DNA of 64,000 nt from Stomoxys calcitrans (lineage: Eukaryota > Arthropoda > Insecta > Diptera > Muscidae), in NCBI RefSeq assembly GCF_963082655.1, contig NC_081554.1, positions 50,160,750 to 50,224,749 on the forward strand, written 5' to 3'. Below the pieces are notes generated by a model. The model saw only the letters and a program-made list of their open reading frames with translations, had not been told where the DNA came from and searched no databases. The position numbers were made by a program, and so were the translations under genes. Below, one piece after another: positions 52,885 through 64,000 of the stretch (within the stretch, counting starts at the first letter, position 1; every line of letters begins with the position of its first letter).

Positions 52885-53572
52885 ACAACAAGGTCGTGTT
52901 GCATAGAGTTTCTTCAAACAATGGGAGAGGCTAGCAGGCTTTGTTGGGTGCCGTACCATCAAGGGTTTGAAGTAACAAGTCGGCTTACGATATTTCCAGG
53001 AATGGATAGCTGAAACCCACTGATCGTGTAAAGGAATCGGAATCAGGCAATACTCCGAGTAGCGCAATGCAGGAGAGCCAAGGCCTTTGGCCAAGGGCTG
53101 CGGTAGCATTAACTCGGTCTGCTGGTACGGGGTCCAGACTAGTCTATGTAACTTCAGGTGCTTTAAGCCGGGGACGGTTGTGGCGGTTATGCTCATCAGA
53201 TTGTCACCTACAAGCCAATGAAAAATATCAGCACTTCAAGATCCTAAGCATCTTCTCACTTAAAAATGAGGAGTTCATTTATTGTCTGCTGGACTATGGA
53301 GAGACTGCAGAGACACCTCGTATTTGAAACTGTGGGTAATGATGCTACCCATGAGTATATACGGGACAAATTGATGTGAAAACTACAAGTGCTGCGTTCA
53401 AAATGAAAACTTCAAGAATTGTTCGCATGACCAAGAATTGCTCACTCTCCTCAAGTCTTTGAATCCAAAAATAGCTAAAGCCCAAACCAGGTCAAACCGT
53501 GCCAATGATGGTCTTTATGGCGATAGCTTTTAAACGATATTATCAGTCGAATGAGGAATTTAGGCATAAGAA
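52885..53572. other. Unassigned repeat debris
   Basis: Short ORFs on both strands without family features. AGACTGCAGAGACACC and CAAGAATTG phrases recur near 61370-61450, so this is probably an old element. Confidence 0.3.
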
Positions 53573-54766
53573 GTAAAAGCGTGCTAAGTTCTGCCGGGCG
53601 GTATCTTATATACCCTCCAAGATAGATCGTATTTGTCAAGCCCTTTGCCCGGTATCTCTTTATAGGCAAACAAAAGATTAAGTAATGAGAATTGCTATGC
53701 TATTGGAGCTATGACAGGTAAAAAAATCTATTCGGGCCGTACATGGCTTGTATGTTAAAGACAATAGTAGATCCTATTTTGCAAAATTTCAATCAAATCG
53801 GATAAGAATTGCGTCTTAGGGGGACTTAAAATGTAAAATGGGGAGATCGATTTGCATGGGATGTATATCAGATTATGGACCGATTCAGATCATATTCGGC
53901 ACATATATTAGAGGGCATAGAAGAAGTCACTGTGCAAAATGACAGCTAAATCGGATAATAATTACGCCCTCTAGAGGCTCAAGCAGTGAAATCGGGAGAT
54001 CGGTTTATATGGGAGCTATATCAGGTTTTGGGCCGATTTGAACCATACTTGGTACATCCATTAAATGTCGTGGAAGACGTCATAGTACAAAATTTAAGCC
54101 AAATCCAAAAGGAATTGCGACCTGTAGAGGCTCAAGCAGTAAAATCGGGAGATCGGTTTATATGGGAGCTATATCAGGTTTTAAGCCGTTTTAAACCATA
54201 CCTGGCACGTAAGTTGGGGTTCATTGGAGAAGCCATTCTGCATATCATGTTTTGGGCCGATTTGAACCATACTTGGTACATCCATTAAATGTCATGGACG
54301 ACGTTATAGTACAAAATTTAAGCCAAATCCAATAGGAATTGCGACCTCTAGAGGCTCAAGAAGTCAAATCGAGAGGTAGGTTTATATGGGGGCTATATCA
54401 GGTTTTAAGCCGTACATGGCACGTAAGTTGGGGGTCATTGGACAAGCCATTCTGCAAAATTTCATTATAATCGGATAAGAATTGCGTTTTCTAGTGGCTC
54501 AAGAAGTAAAATCGGGAGATTGGTTTATATGGGGGCTATATCTAAATATGAACCGATATGGCCCATTTATATTCCCAACCAACCTACACCAATAGGCAGT
54601 ATTTGTGCAAAATTTCAAGCGCCTAGCTTTACTCATTCGAAAATGAGTGTGCTTTCCACAGACAGACTGACGGACATGGCTAGATTGACTTAAATCAATA
54701 TTTCGAGGTGTTACAATAAGGATAGGGAAGTTAGTATACCCTCATCCTTTTGTAGAGGGTATAAAA
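53573..54766 (-). repeat. Family A repeat, copy A13
   Basis: AAGTAAAAGCGTGCTAAGTT then the hairpin region (degenerate) and TATACCCTCCAAGATAGATC. About six units. It ends CCTCATCCTTTTGTAGAGGG and TATAAAAAG. - strand orientation, both ends present. Confidence 0.8.
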
Positions 54767-54959
54767 AGTTCAAGCGCCATAGAATGAGCAAGGGAAATTA
54801 TCAAAGGCACTGTTTACCACTATGTTCTAACAATCGCATGGCAGCCGTTTGAGAGTACCGAATTGACCCGTCGATTTTCTTTATCGGCAAGGGTTGTTCG
54901 TAGGTCTCAGTGTACAACACACTGCTACAACAGAAAGGTTCTAAATGCCATTCCATGGC

Positions 54960-55400
54960 AGCTGGTTGATGTTGTAGCCACATGTCTATATGTGGAGGTA
55001 GCGATCCTCGTCAAGTTCCTGTAGGAGAACAAGCTCGTTCCGGTCCAAAGGACCGATCGCCGCGGGAAGATGATAGCCATTGGTTTTTTAAAGCGCTAAT
55101 AATTAGCCTTGATATATCGAGCATCATAGGTCCTTATTATGCAAGAGTCGGTGCCGCTTGGCTTGTTTTTGAGAATCCGCTACTCCTTATAGAATATTCC
55201 ACTATCCGCAACCTGTGGACGTGTCATGCAGTTCGCAGCTTAGCTTCTCGTCACAGCGTGAGTACCACATAGATTGCAGCCCAAAGTTCCTGCCTCTGTG
55301 GTGCTCATATTTATCCCGTTCCGAGCTTGTTGTTGGGCTGTTCATACGGTTTTAATCCGATGAAGTTCTTCATCGCCAAGATAAAGATGCTACAACAACA
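54960..55400. repeat. Composite dispersed repeat
   Basis: GCGATCCTCGTCAAGTTCCT, GACCGATCGCCGCGGGAAGA, CGAGCATCATAGG and TCACAGCGTGAGTACCACAT recur at 59940-60590 and inverted at 29540-29775. Confidence 0.6.
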
Positions 55401-55616
55401 ACGACACTTAAAGAAACATCAAGTCATCTATTTTTTTTTTATATAAATTATGTATTCAATTCTAATTTTACATTTATAAAATGTTTTAAAAGACTTGTTA
55501 TACAAAAGAAACAAATTCAATGGTAAACGAAACAAAGTAGTAATGATGAGGATGAAAAAATAAAACTAAATTAATGAAATGCATGGCTATGACGATGCCA
55601 TATCAAGAGCCCAAAA

Positions 55617-58600
55617 CTATGTGGCCAAAATTTGTTTGCGGCCACCACATTGTGCTCCACACAGAACAATATCAGCATAGATTAAACGATCTCGACTAAA
55701 TACTAAATTCTTAACATTTTCAAATGTGGCCAATGCTGCTTTCTCCAGTATCGCATCGCCAAAACACAATTTGCCACAGGCACATTTGGGAGCTTCTGTT
55801 AGTATATCTACTAGGATCCAAGGTAAAGTGGCTGCAGAATAAGGCAATTTATGTTGAGAAACGGAACGAGCCGTTAACAACCACAAAGGATTTACTCTGT
55901 GTAAATTCTGTATCGCTGATGTGGTGGTGGTAGAACTTGTGGTATTTCCTGCATTCGTTAAATCATACTCTTTTTGTGGCTGAAAATTATTGCCCCAAAC
56001 ATCTAACATATCGAGACGTAGGTTATTAAAGGCAGCTGGCAGTGATTCCAATTTATTTGTGGACAAATGTATAAAACGCAAGTTTAGCATGCGCCTAACA
56101 CCAAACGGTATACGCTTTAAGAGGTTATTGTTAAGCTTTAAGGTGACTAGTTTCTCATATTTAATTAGCATTGGTGGAAAGTATTCGATTTTGTTAGCCG
56201 ACATATCGAGCTCCTTAAGGGAATTCTGCAAATTTTTACCCTTTAGCCATTGCCAAGCATTATGTTCTCCCAAGTTGTTGTTATTCAGATTTAATTCTGT
56301 CAGCGTTAAACGACCCAGTTCGTTTGGAATCTGAAAGTAAGAGAAGGTGGATTGAATGGGGTTTTGGAAACAGATCACAAATTGTTTGGTGTTTATGATT
56401 TAGGTGAGGTTAGTCTGAAAGCCGCGAAAGCCAGGCATTAGAATAGGATATGCTGCAATTTCTCGCCAACTACATGCCCTACACACACTGTAACTTGCCT
56501 CACCAATTCTGCATAAGTGAGCCAAATGTTTAGCAGGCAAATGCAAGTTTGAACCATGAACATTCCATTAAGGAACAGGAGCAAACTTCTCACACACCTA
56601 TAAATGCTAACCGATTCAAGTCTAAGTTTATCAATAAACTTCCTGGGGGCCTGCTTTTTATAGCCGAGTAAGAAAGGCGTGCCGCAGAGCGATACATCTT
56701 CAGGGAGAAGTTTTTACATGGCTGCCATACCCGGCATGGGATGACACCACACGGGTTGGAGCTCTCACTTCCGATTTGCGTGGTGTTCAACGTCATTACA
56801 AGAAGCTCAGCTGAGTGCAACCGGCTCGCCCACAGGTTTCCGATGCTCCATATGGAGTAGCTTCAACGGCAGCCGCGGACATTCAGCACTATCGAGTGGA
56901 GGGTCTCAGTGAGAGACTGGCCTGGCCATGAAGATTCCATTAAGGAACAGGGCCAAACTTTTCACATATCAATGAGTGTTGTCCGATTCAAGTCTAAGCT
57001 CAAAGATAAGGAACCTCCTTTTTTGGTCGAGTCCGAACGGCGTGCCACAGTGCGACACATCTTTGGGAAAAAGTATTTAAATGGCTGCCATACCCTGCAT
57101 GGGATGACACCACACGGGTTGGAGCTCTCAGATCCGATTTGCGTGGTTTTCAACGTCATTGCGAGAAGCTCTGTTGAGATCTACCATCCAAAGGTTTCGG
57201 ATAGTGGGATGCTAGATATGGAGTAGCTGCAACGGCAGCCGACAATCAGCACTATCGAGTGGAGGGTCTCAGTGAGAGACTGGTCTGCCCATGAACATTC
57301 CATTAAGAACAGGGCCAAACTTTTCACATAACAATGAGTGCTGTCCGATTCAAGTCTAAACTCAAAGAAAAGTTGCCTCCTTTTTTTGGCCGAGTCCAAA
57401 CGACGTGCCGCAGTGGGAAGATGTGTAGCACTGCCCATAGTCATACCCCGCACGGGATGACTATGAGCACCAACCCGTTTGGTAGCTCTCAGTTTTGGAT
57501 TTGTGTGCCGTTCATTGTCATTACAAGAAGCTCTGCTGAGGGCTACCGTTCACAGGTATGTTGTTGTTGTTGTAGCAGTTTATTGTGTTCTATCTTTCGT
57601 CTGCTTGATTTTGTTGAGTGTCAAGACCCAGGAACACTGCGACTAAGGTGGGGCGCGTGCATAGGGATCTGGGTCTGAGTGGAGTGGATCTGGCCGAGCA
57701 GTTAAACAGGTGACGTGTATCGTGCGGTCCCTGGTTACAATCGGGACATACATCTTGCACGTCGGCATCAATCCTAGCTCCTAGTAGGAGTTGAGGCGGC
57801 TGGATCTGCCAGAACGTAATTGAACCAGAACTACTTTGTTTTGCCGGGGGAGGTCAATTTTTTCAGGTGCAATGGGAGGCGGTCGTCCTCCAAGGAGTAC
57901 ATTCACCCGGTAGCCATTTACCGCATCTGCTACCGTGTCTGCACGAATATTATCTAGAACTGCTTGATATGCCGTTTGATTTAGAGGTTCTCTCTTGTAG
58001 CGCTGAACCTTACGCCCTAGATCATGTAGATCTACTTTAAGGCTTCTGGGCGGTGGATATCTAACCACAAGATGATGATTTGGATGGTCTCTGCGATAAC
58101 AACCCAAAAGGTATTGCTTAGACAGCATGTATTTATGTCTTCGCACTGGTAGGATGTTTGTCTCCTGATGGAGTTGGTCCACATGAGAACTGAGGAGACA
58201 GCCCGTTGCAGTTCGGAGGGCGGCATTCTGACAGATCTGAATATTACTCCACTGCGTGTCACAAAGTTGATGAGACCACACTGGCGCTGCATAACTTACC
58301 ACAGACCGGCCAATTACTTTGTACGTGGTCAACAAGGTTTCTTTGTCTGCACCCCAAGTGCTGCCAGCAAGTGACTTGAGGACCTTGTTTCTACTTTTTA
58401 CTTTATCGTAAATTGCTGTGGCATGTGGGGAGAATCTGTAAGAGCTGTCAAATGTGACGCCAAGTATTTTTGGGACACTTGGTGGTCGGAATAATTTCTC
58501 CATCGACCACCATAATCAGCTCAGTATTCACCTCATTTTTCTGATGTTCTCGCCAGAATTCGTACCCAGGCGTACAGCATCATGCGCGGAAATGCTACCA

Positions 58601-59243
58601 TCTGCTCTACGGTGGCCTCCTTTATTAGCAGGCCATAGTAAGATAGCTAAGCAAAAACTTCAATACTCACCTTCTCAATTGTGTTGTAGCTTAAATTCAA
58701 TGACGTCAAATTCCTCAAAGAACAAATTTCAAATGTGACTTTGCATAACTTAATGCCTGTAATGGTCAGCGATTTCAGTGTTCTTGGAAATCCCTTGGTT
58801 GGATAATCTCCACGGCTGGTAATATTCATTTTTGTCTGTGGCTGTGACTTTTGCGGTATTGGCGTTGCGGCGGCAATATTCATGCGCAAATTCAGGGAAT
58901 CCTTACCCTCTAGGCCCAGCTTGAGAGTCTGCAGAAAACCCTTTAACTGTATGGGATCACATTTGATCATAAGATTTTCAGCGGGCTGTTTAAAACTTAT
59001 TGTTGCCTTGCCATCCTTCAGGAATTTGGTGAACATCTTTTCTATGTTATTCTTGACTTTGTAACGCGTTCCCATCTTTTCCTGTGGTGTAAATAATATA
59101 ATTTCAAGCTCTTTACTACATTGTCCTGTATTATCCTTGGCGGATGTATTAAAACCCACCGCCAAGGTGGCTTTGACCATTCGTGGCGTTTTGTTAGACT
59201 GGGTAAGTCGATTTTGGACTTGTGTTTCGCAAAGTATTTTCAT
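55617..59243 (-). CDS. LRR1: Leucine-rich repeat protein 1 (CRL2 substrate receptor)
   Basis: In animals LRR1 joins elongin B/C and CUL2-RBX1 and selects substrates for ubiquitination, including the CMG helicase during replisome disassembly. Exons on the - strand: 59243-58671 and 56330-55617 (donor GTGAGT, acceptor TTACTTTCAG, phase 0), 428 residues; the human protein has 414. The start gives MKILCETQVQNRLTQ, matching the family's MKLHCEVEV-type start. The N-terminal domain carries GTRYKVKNNIEKMFTKFLKD and GKATISFKQP. LRRs run from about residue 150 to 308 (LTSLNLSYNTIEK, LTELNLNNNNLG, LKELDMSANKIEYFP, LVTLKLNNNLLKRIP, LRFIHLSTNKLESLP, LDMLDVWGNNF). An Asn/Thr/Ser linker follows, then PLWLLTARSV (339-348) at the place of the BC/Cul2 box region, and conserved Cys motifs CACGKLC (374-380) and CGAQC (415-419). 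The 2.3-kb intron carries SINE composites and a Jockey copy. Confidence 0.93.
56558..57555. repeat. Tandem composite repeat (SINE half + other repeat), three units
   Basis: Each unit of about 363-372 bp begins with the SINE tail (ATTCCATTAAGGAACAGG... TTTTATAGCCGAGT) and continues with GCATGGGATGACACCACACG... GTGGAGGGTCTCAGTGAGAG. Starts are near 56558, 56930 and 57293. The third unit ends where the Jockey copy's tail begins. Lies in the LRR1 intron. Confidence 0.75.
57556..58536 (-). pseudogene. Jockey-type non-LTR retrotransposon, 5'-truncated (copy J2)
   Basis: On the - strand an open frame of about 240 codons begins near 58503: PSVPKILGVTFDSSYRFSPH, NKVLKSLAGSTWGADKETLL, TYKVIGRSVVSYAAPVWSHQ and ADTVADAVNGYRVNVLLGG. 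The same protein as copy J1, here less broken. The 3' end is GAACACAATAAACTGCTACA then (AAC)n at 57556-57575. It is the same strand as LRR1. Confidence 0.8.
58537..58625 (-). mobile_element. SINE family S, tRNA-like head fragment
   Basis: CTGATGTTCTCGCCAGAATT, CGTACCCAGG (B box on the - strand), then GCTCTACGGTGGCCTCC (A box region). Confidence 0.65.
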
Positions 59244-59589
59244 GATGTTCCAGGAACGCTATACTTTGTTTTGAATTTCAAGCTCATAGGGAAGTATTAA
59301 TAGACCTTGATATTAACAAAAGCCCTTAGTTCCTCGGCTCGCCTTTGTTTGTTTAATTTTCTTTCTTTTTTTGTTCGGAATAAACAAAAATCCGCCTTTT
59401 TGGCCAAACGAAAATTTATTGCAATTTCACAGCTGATTTTGTTATTGGCTGAGAGACCCATACAAAAGCTTAGAGTAGTTACAAAGTCTTTGCAGTGATT
59501 TTTAAACTGTAGTGGTAAGCAGCTGGGTTGCAGCAGTGACTTGAAAACTATTGCTTGAATGTTAAGAATACGGTTACAAGTGAATTCCA
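59244..59589. promoter_or_regulatory. Possible bidirectional promoter between LRR1 and a + strand exon
   Basis: 346 bp between the LRR1 ATG and a candidate ATG on the + strand. An E-box CAGCTG lies near 59430. No TATA box with convincing spacing is seen. Confidence 0.35.
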
Positions 59590-59746
59590 ATGCGTCGGGA
59601 AAAAGTGTTTATTAAGATTCATACGATAAGAAAATCATTTAGTGCTCAATATTACAATGCATCGGGAAAAAGTGGTAATTACAATTCCTTCGATAGGAAA
59701 ATTATTAATGTGTTCAACGATACAAGTGAATTATCGAAACTAAGGG
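59590..59746 (+). CDS. Candidate first coding exon of an unrecognised gene (partial)
   Basis: ATG at 59590 opens 52 codons (MRREKVFIKIHTIRKSFSAQ ... FNDTSELSKLR) ending exactly at a strong donor, G|GTAAGT at 59747. The N-terminus is basic with hydroxylated residues, as in mitochondrial presequences. It is divergent from LRR1. Downside: the exon contains an imperfect 67-bp tandem duplication (59589-59655 and 59656-59722, about 70% identical), so the open frame may be accidental. No second exon was found before the repeats that fill the rest of the window. Confidence 0.35.
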
Positions 59747-59929
59747 GTAAGTGAAACAAATTTCTTGAAATATCCTTACTGTGTCTCATAAAATTGTACT
59801 TCAAACATTCAAAATAATTGCTCGCATTGAAAACAAATGTATGTTCCAGCTAGATGAGTTCCTTCCATATTAGATATAGATGTGGAAAGTTGTTTGGAAG
59901 TTGTACAAGTAGTTGTTGTGGCCCTATTT

Positions 59930-60600
59930 GATTATGAAAGTCGCGATCCTCGTCAAGCTCTTATAGCTGTGCAAGCTCGTTCAGGCCTATGTGACCGATC
60001 ACCGCGGGAACATGCTGGCCATTGGTTATATAAAGGCGCGTTGTCGTACGGAGCGTCATAGACACTCAGTCGCGCCCAGTAGCTCCTAGATAAGCTTTTC
60101 GTCATAACGAAGAACACCGTACAGATTGGAGCTCAAAGTTTCGGCCAGCTTGATGGTCATCGTCATACCGTGCCGGGGTGGTTGTTTTTGTCGCCACATT
60201 TATATGAAGAGGTGGCAATTTTGTGGGTGAGCTAGCTCCTTCTGGTCTATACGACCGACCGCCGAGGAAACATGCTGGCCATTGGTTATTCAAAGGCGCC
60301 ACTAACTCGCGTTGTCGTATCGATCGTCATAGACACTCAGTATTTAAGCAAGAGCCGGTGCCGCAAGACCTCTTACTGAGACTCTCCACTCGATACCGTT
60401 GATTTGGCGCGACTGCAATTGTAGCTACTCCATATGGAGCATTTCACTCCCCGCAACCTGAAAAGCCACCAGATAAGCTTTTCGTCATAACGAAGAACAC
60501 CACAGAGATTGGAGCTCAAAGTTCCGGCCTGCTCATAGTCATACCGTGCGGGGTTGTTGTTGTTGTCGCTACATTTGCATGTAGAGGTGCGTAACGTTTA
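59930..60600. repeat. Composite dispersed repeat, two tandem copies
   Basis: TGACCGATCACCGCGGGAAC and ACCGACCGCCGAGGAAACAT, CATGCTGGCCATTGGTTAT (twice), ATAAGCTTTTCGTCATAACG (twice) and GTTGTTGTTGTCGCTACATT. Period about 290-360 bp. Confidence 0.6.
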
Positions 60601-62336
60601 AGGATTCTGTACTGGTTTTTTTTATTCAGTTTGTTATGATGTGGTTATAACTCTTGGGGGATTGTCTTTCCTTAGTGTCTAACAAGGAAAGAAAGCTCAC
60701 AAAGCCTTTTAGAACATGGAATGTTGGCTCCAAAGCAGTAAACTTTAGTGAAACCTCATGATTGCCTATCATTGTTAGGGCGACACTGGGACACGACTCA
60801 AAGTAAAACTTTGTCTGCCAACTTTGTAGCAGAATACAGCAAATGGTCGAAACCCTTAGTTTTTATATTCTCTCCGTTGCAATGGAGACAACCGAAAAAG
60901 ATGAAAAGTGCGACGCTTCTGTCTGAGGTCGTTGCACTTGTACAGTAAGTGCGTAGTTTGGCGAATGGGCTCAGGGTGCCCATGTGCTGTAGCTGTGTGT
61001 TTCACACTAAGGCGGCAGCCCTTGCTGATGAAGGATTCCATCGGGTCAATCCGGTACATACAATCGGATGCCATGGGATTGATGCCATACCATATACCCC
61101 ATGGACTATCTACAAAATTATGCCGGCCAGAAGACGCTGCGAAGTTCTCAAAAAACATTATGACGCCAAGTTTGAGTTGGTAGCGTACTTAGATTACCAA
61201 TGTAGGGGTCTTGGGTTCGATTCCCCCCAGAGGCCTTGATCTGTCAACTACTCAGCCACATGCCTGGGGCAGGGAGAATAATGCAGCGACGGCATTGCTT
61301 TTCTTAATTACTTGTTATTCAGGTCGTCAATTACATCCCAATGGAAGAGACCAGCACTTCGACTGGATTTTTTCAAGACTGGCGGATGAAAGGCATTGGC
61401 TTCGAATCGACAACCCAAAAACTTCAAGGATTGGTCCCCTGACCAAGAACCTAAAAGGATGAAAGTACGATGCCTCTGTCTGAGGCCTTTACACTTGTAC
61501 GGTTAGTAGTTACGAACTTTGCCCTACGGCTATTTTACTCATCCTGGTGACCTTGTCTGTACGGCAGACACTCCTCGATTGCGACAGCAGGCACAATTGT
61601 GGCATAAGTAAAATACGATGAATTACGTTTTAGCGATTTCATTATTTACTGGGGAATTAACCGTTGTTTATTCTGGGACTAAGCCTGGATCAGCATGAAT
61701 CTCTCTAGACGATTGATATAACTACACGGACGAATCCTGGCTGAATGGGTGCACCGGGGTAAAGATTTTTATTAAGTTCTTAGGATTGAATAATTCATAT
61801 ACATAGACTCCTGGAGTGGTGTAGCACATTTGGGGTAGGTCTTCGCCACCTATGGGACTCTGGATACGATTTTGAGGCAGATAGTCGACGCTGTTTGTTC
61901 TGGCCTTGCATTGTGTGATGTAGACATTTGCTGAGAGATGAATTCAGCATCTCCAGATAATTGGGGAGGCTGCGAGTTTGTGCTTCCCGCGAAATCAGAG
62001 GGTGATTTGAAATTATGTTTCGGTAAACTGGCATGAATTGGTTGACCGATGGACGTGGCCCATGTCAAGCATTAGGGAGCAGACCCAAGTTGGCAAATTT
62101 TGGCAGAAATGACGTATACACAGCCTATGAGTTTAAGAGGGGTCAACATTTGTTGTTTGTTTATTATCTAGGGCTTATGCGCAATGCGCAGAGAGATGCA
62201 GACATCAGTGCGTTTTTAGTCATGGGGAGGGTTCAGGACGATCAATCATCAACTTTCAATGAAACTTTTTCTAAGACAAAATTTCTATGAAAGTTTCTCT
62301 AAAGACAAAATGTCTATCAAATTTTCTCTAAGGACA
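60601..62336. other. Unassigned old element debris
   Basis: CGACGCTTCTGTCTGAGGTC and CGATGCCTCTGTCTGAGGCC (60911, 61469) show an internal repeat of about 560 bp. ORFs of 60-100 codons overlap in several frames and show no family. Confidence 0.35.
61170..61243 (+). mobile_element. tRNA-like head of a second SINE type (tentative)
   Basis: GAGTTGGTAGCGTACTTAGA resembles a D-arm/A box. About 35 bases on, GGGTTCGATTCCCCCCAGAG carries a perfect B box (GGTTCGATTCC). The anticodon arm is not convincing, so it is a SINE head or tRNA pseudogene rather than a tRNA gene. Confidence 0.35.
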
Positions 62337-62612
62337 GATGTTGGAAGTCGTAACAGAACACCGCATACATAGTTTCAGGCAAATTGCGGTTTCCAGGGGC
62401 TCAAGAAGTCAAATCGGGAGATCGGTTTATATGGAATCTATAACAGGTTATAGACCTATATGAACTTTACTAAATTCAGTTGTTGGAAGTCGTAACAGAA
62501 CACGATTTGTAAAATTACAGCCAAATCGGATAAAAATTGTGACTTCCAGAGGCCCAAGAAGTCAAATCGGTTTATATGGGAGCTATATCAGGTTATAGAC
62601 TGATTTGGCTTG
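62337..62612 (-). repeat. Family A repeat, copy A14 (two units)
   Basis: AGTTGTTGGAAGTCGTAACA, AAATCGGGAGATCGGTTTAT and GGGAGCTATATCAGGTTATA, - strand units without ends. Confidence 0.7.
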
Positions 62613-62639
62613 GTCTCAAACTGGACTGTTTTATGGCCA

Positions 62640-64000
62640 AATGTTTCAGGGACGCCTCACCTCATAAATTCCCCCTAAACCAGGCGTAAGCACCGACTAT
62701 AGCAATATGTAGATCGAATGTGGTTTTTGGGAGAAGAGTATGAATCTGATATCCACTTTAGGGGCAAAGGGTTTTGCTACTCCAATCCACCACCAAAACC
62801 AAGAGAATGAAGTAGATCTAACATCTACTTCATTCTCTTGGTTCTCTTGGACCCTCCCCTTACCCTACATTCAAAAACGCCAGATCTCGGAGATGGGTGG
62901 GGCGAATTAAGCGAAATTTGGTTTGTTTATAATAACTCACAAACAGAAATTTGCTATTCTAATTTAAGGTGGGATATCTAGGGGGAACGCCCCACCTCCA
63001 AAGCCCGCCAAATGGATATATAAAACAATAACGACAATATGGGGCTCAAATGAAAGGTATTTGAGACTAGAGCACGATTCTGATAAATGGGAGTCCGCCA
63101 CACCCCCAAAAATACCCCCATACCGGATATATTTACCGACCATAGCAGCATAATGCTCAATTGAAAGGTAGTTGGGAGTAGAGCACCAATATGATATCCA
63201 CATGAGCCAGTATATGGCTCAGATAAAATAAAAGAATGAAAGAAGGCGCAGCTGAGCGGCGATTTTCATGCAATTTTCACGGGTGGTAGAGTTTGAGCCC
63301 CTAGTGAAAATAGCGTTCTAAATATTTTATATCCGAAGGGGGGCCGTTCCCTTCCCCCTTCCTCCCATTTTTAAAAACGCCAGTTTTCGAGATGGGTGCA
63401 CCGGTTTATTGTAAAAGAAATTTTGTATGCCATCTTATGATACCCCAAAAAAGAGAAATTGCTATACAATTGGGGTCAAATAACTTGAGAAGGGGCGCAC
63501 CCCATCTCAAAACCCACCCGAACGGACATGATGACCGATTGGGACAATATGGATATCAAATGAAAGGTCTTTTAAAGTAGAATACGAACTTGGCATAAAA
63601 ACGTCACTCTAAGAGTTGGAAGGCCCCCCACCCCCAAAAAATTGGGCCCAAGTACCTAGGGAGGTATCCAAGTCCAAAACCGTCCCAAAAGTACCGCAAA
63701 AAATCAAAGTAGACGAATCGGGACAATATGGGACTCAAATGAAAGGCTTACGGGAGTAGAGTACGAATATGTAGTCACAAATTGGATCTAAATTCTTAGG
63801 GTGTCACCCCAAGAGAACCGCCCAAAATAAAAAGTTGACCTTTGGGACTCTATAGGACTCCAATAAAAGGTATTTGCGAGTAGAGCATGAATATGATATT
63901 TAAAACTGGGTCCAAGTACATAGGGAAAATTCGGACCATGTCAATAGGGGGCTGCGAACACTTATTATGCGAACTAACGAAGCAGCTAGTTTTTTATAAA
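62640..64000. repeat. Family C repeat block to window end
   Basis: Many degenerate units with GGGACAATATGGGACTCAAA, TGAAAGGTATTTG, AGTAGAGTACGAATATG and CCCCCTTCCTCCC. An inverted repeat around 62805-62850 (ATGAAGTAGATC / GATCTACTTCAT) is visible. No coding capacity. Confidence 0.6.

Noticed and set aside
61170..61243. A functional tRNA gene
   Set aside because: The B box is perfect but the acceptor and anticodon stems do not pair convincingly and no terminator T-run follows.

Overview
The window looks like nuclear DNA of a higher (calyptrate, muscid-like) fly. The genes are spliced, with canonical GT/AG introns and AATAAA poly(A) signals. The background is AT-rich and full of insect transposable-element debris: mariner-type transposases and MITEs, Jockey/LOA/R1-type non-LTR reverse transcriptases, a tRNA-derived SINE, and a modular hairpin-ended repeat with internal units of about 140 bp. 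The species assignment is an inference from repeat style and protein family resemblance.

Five to six host genes can be supported. (1) The last exon of an unrecognised + strand gene lies at 67-159. (2) Wdr75 (UTP17/NAN1 family, SSU-processome WD40 protein) is on the - strand in ten coding exons. Exons 1-9 lie at 44471-36242 and exon 10 lies far away at 1254-847, so intron 9 is about 35 kb. (3) Inside that giant intron, on the opposite strand, is a three-exon gene (19318-27382) for a 151-residue secreted protein that I do not recognise. (4) Malectin (+, 45853-49449, two exons, 341 aa) is divergent from Wdr75. (5) LRR1 (-, 59243-55617, two exons, 428 aa) is the substrate receptor of a CUL2 ubiquitin ligase. 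(6) A possible first coding exon of another + strand gene (59590-59746) starts 346 bp from the LRR1 start codon and would continue beyond the window or past repeats.

Layout: 1-1254 holds two convergent gene ends. 1255-36241 is the Wdr75 intron 9, packed with repeats and holding the nested gene. 36242-44471 is the rest of Wdr75, with TE-filled introns 3 and 4. 44472-45852 is a divergent promoter region. 45853-50110 is malectin, with a TE-filled intron. 50280-55600 is a non-LTR/MITE/repeat cluster between convergent malectin and LRR1. 55617-59243 is LRR1, with a SINE composite and a Jockey-type copy in its intron. 59590-64000 is a candidate exon followed by repeats.

The host genes have no shared pathway: ribosome biogenesis (Wdr75), ER N-glycan quality control (malectin), replisome or other substrate ubiquitination (LRR1), and an unknown secreted product. 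The most notable observations are the nested secreted-protein gene within a 35-kb intron, a hAT-like foldback element inserted in the B box of a SINE with an exact 8-bp target duplication, a MITE sitting exactly between two copies of a 145-bp duplication, inverted minisatellite arrays on both sides of the nested gene's first exon, and a large basic insertion in the second WD40 domain of Wdr75.
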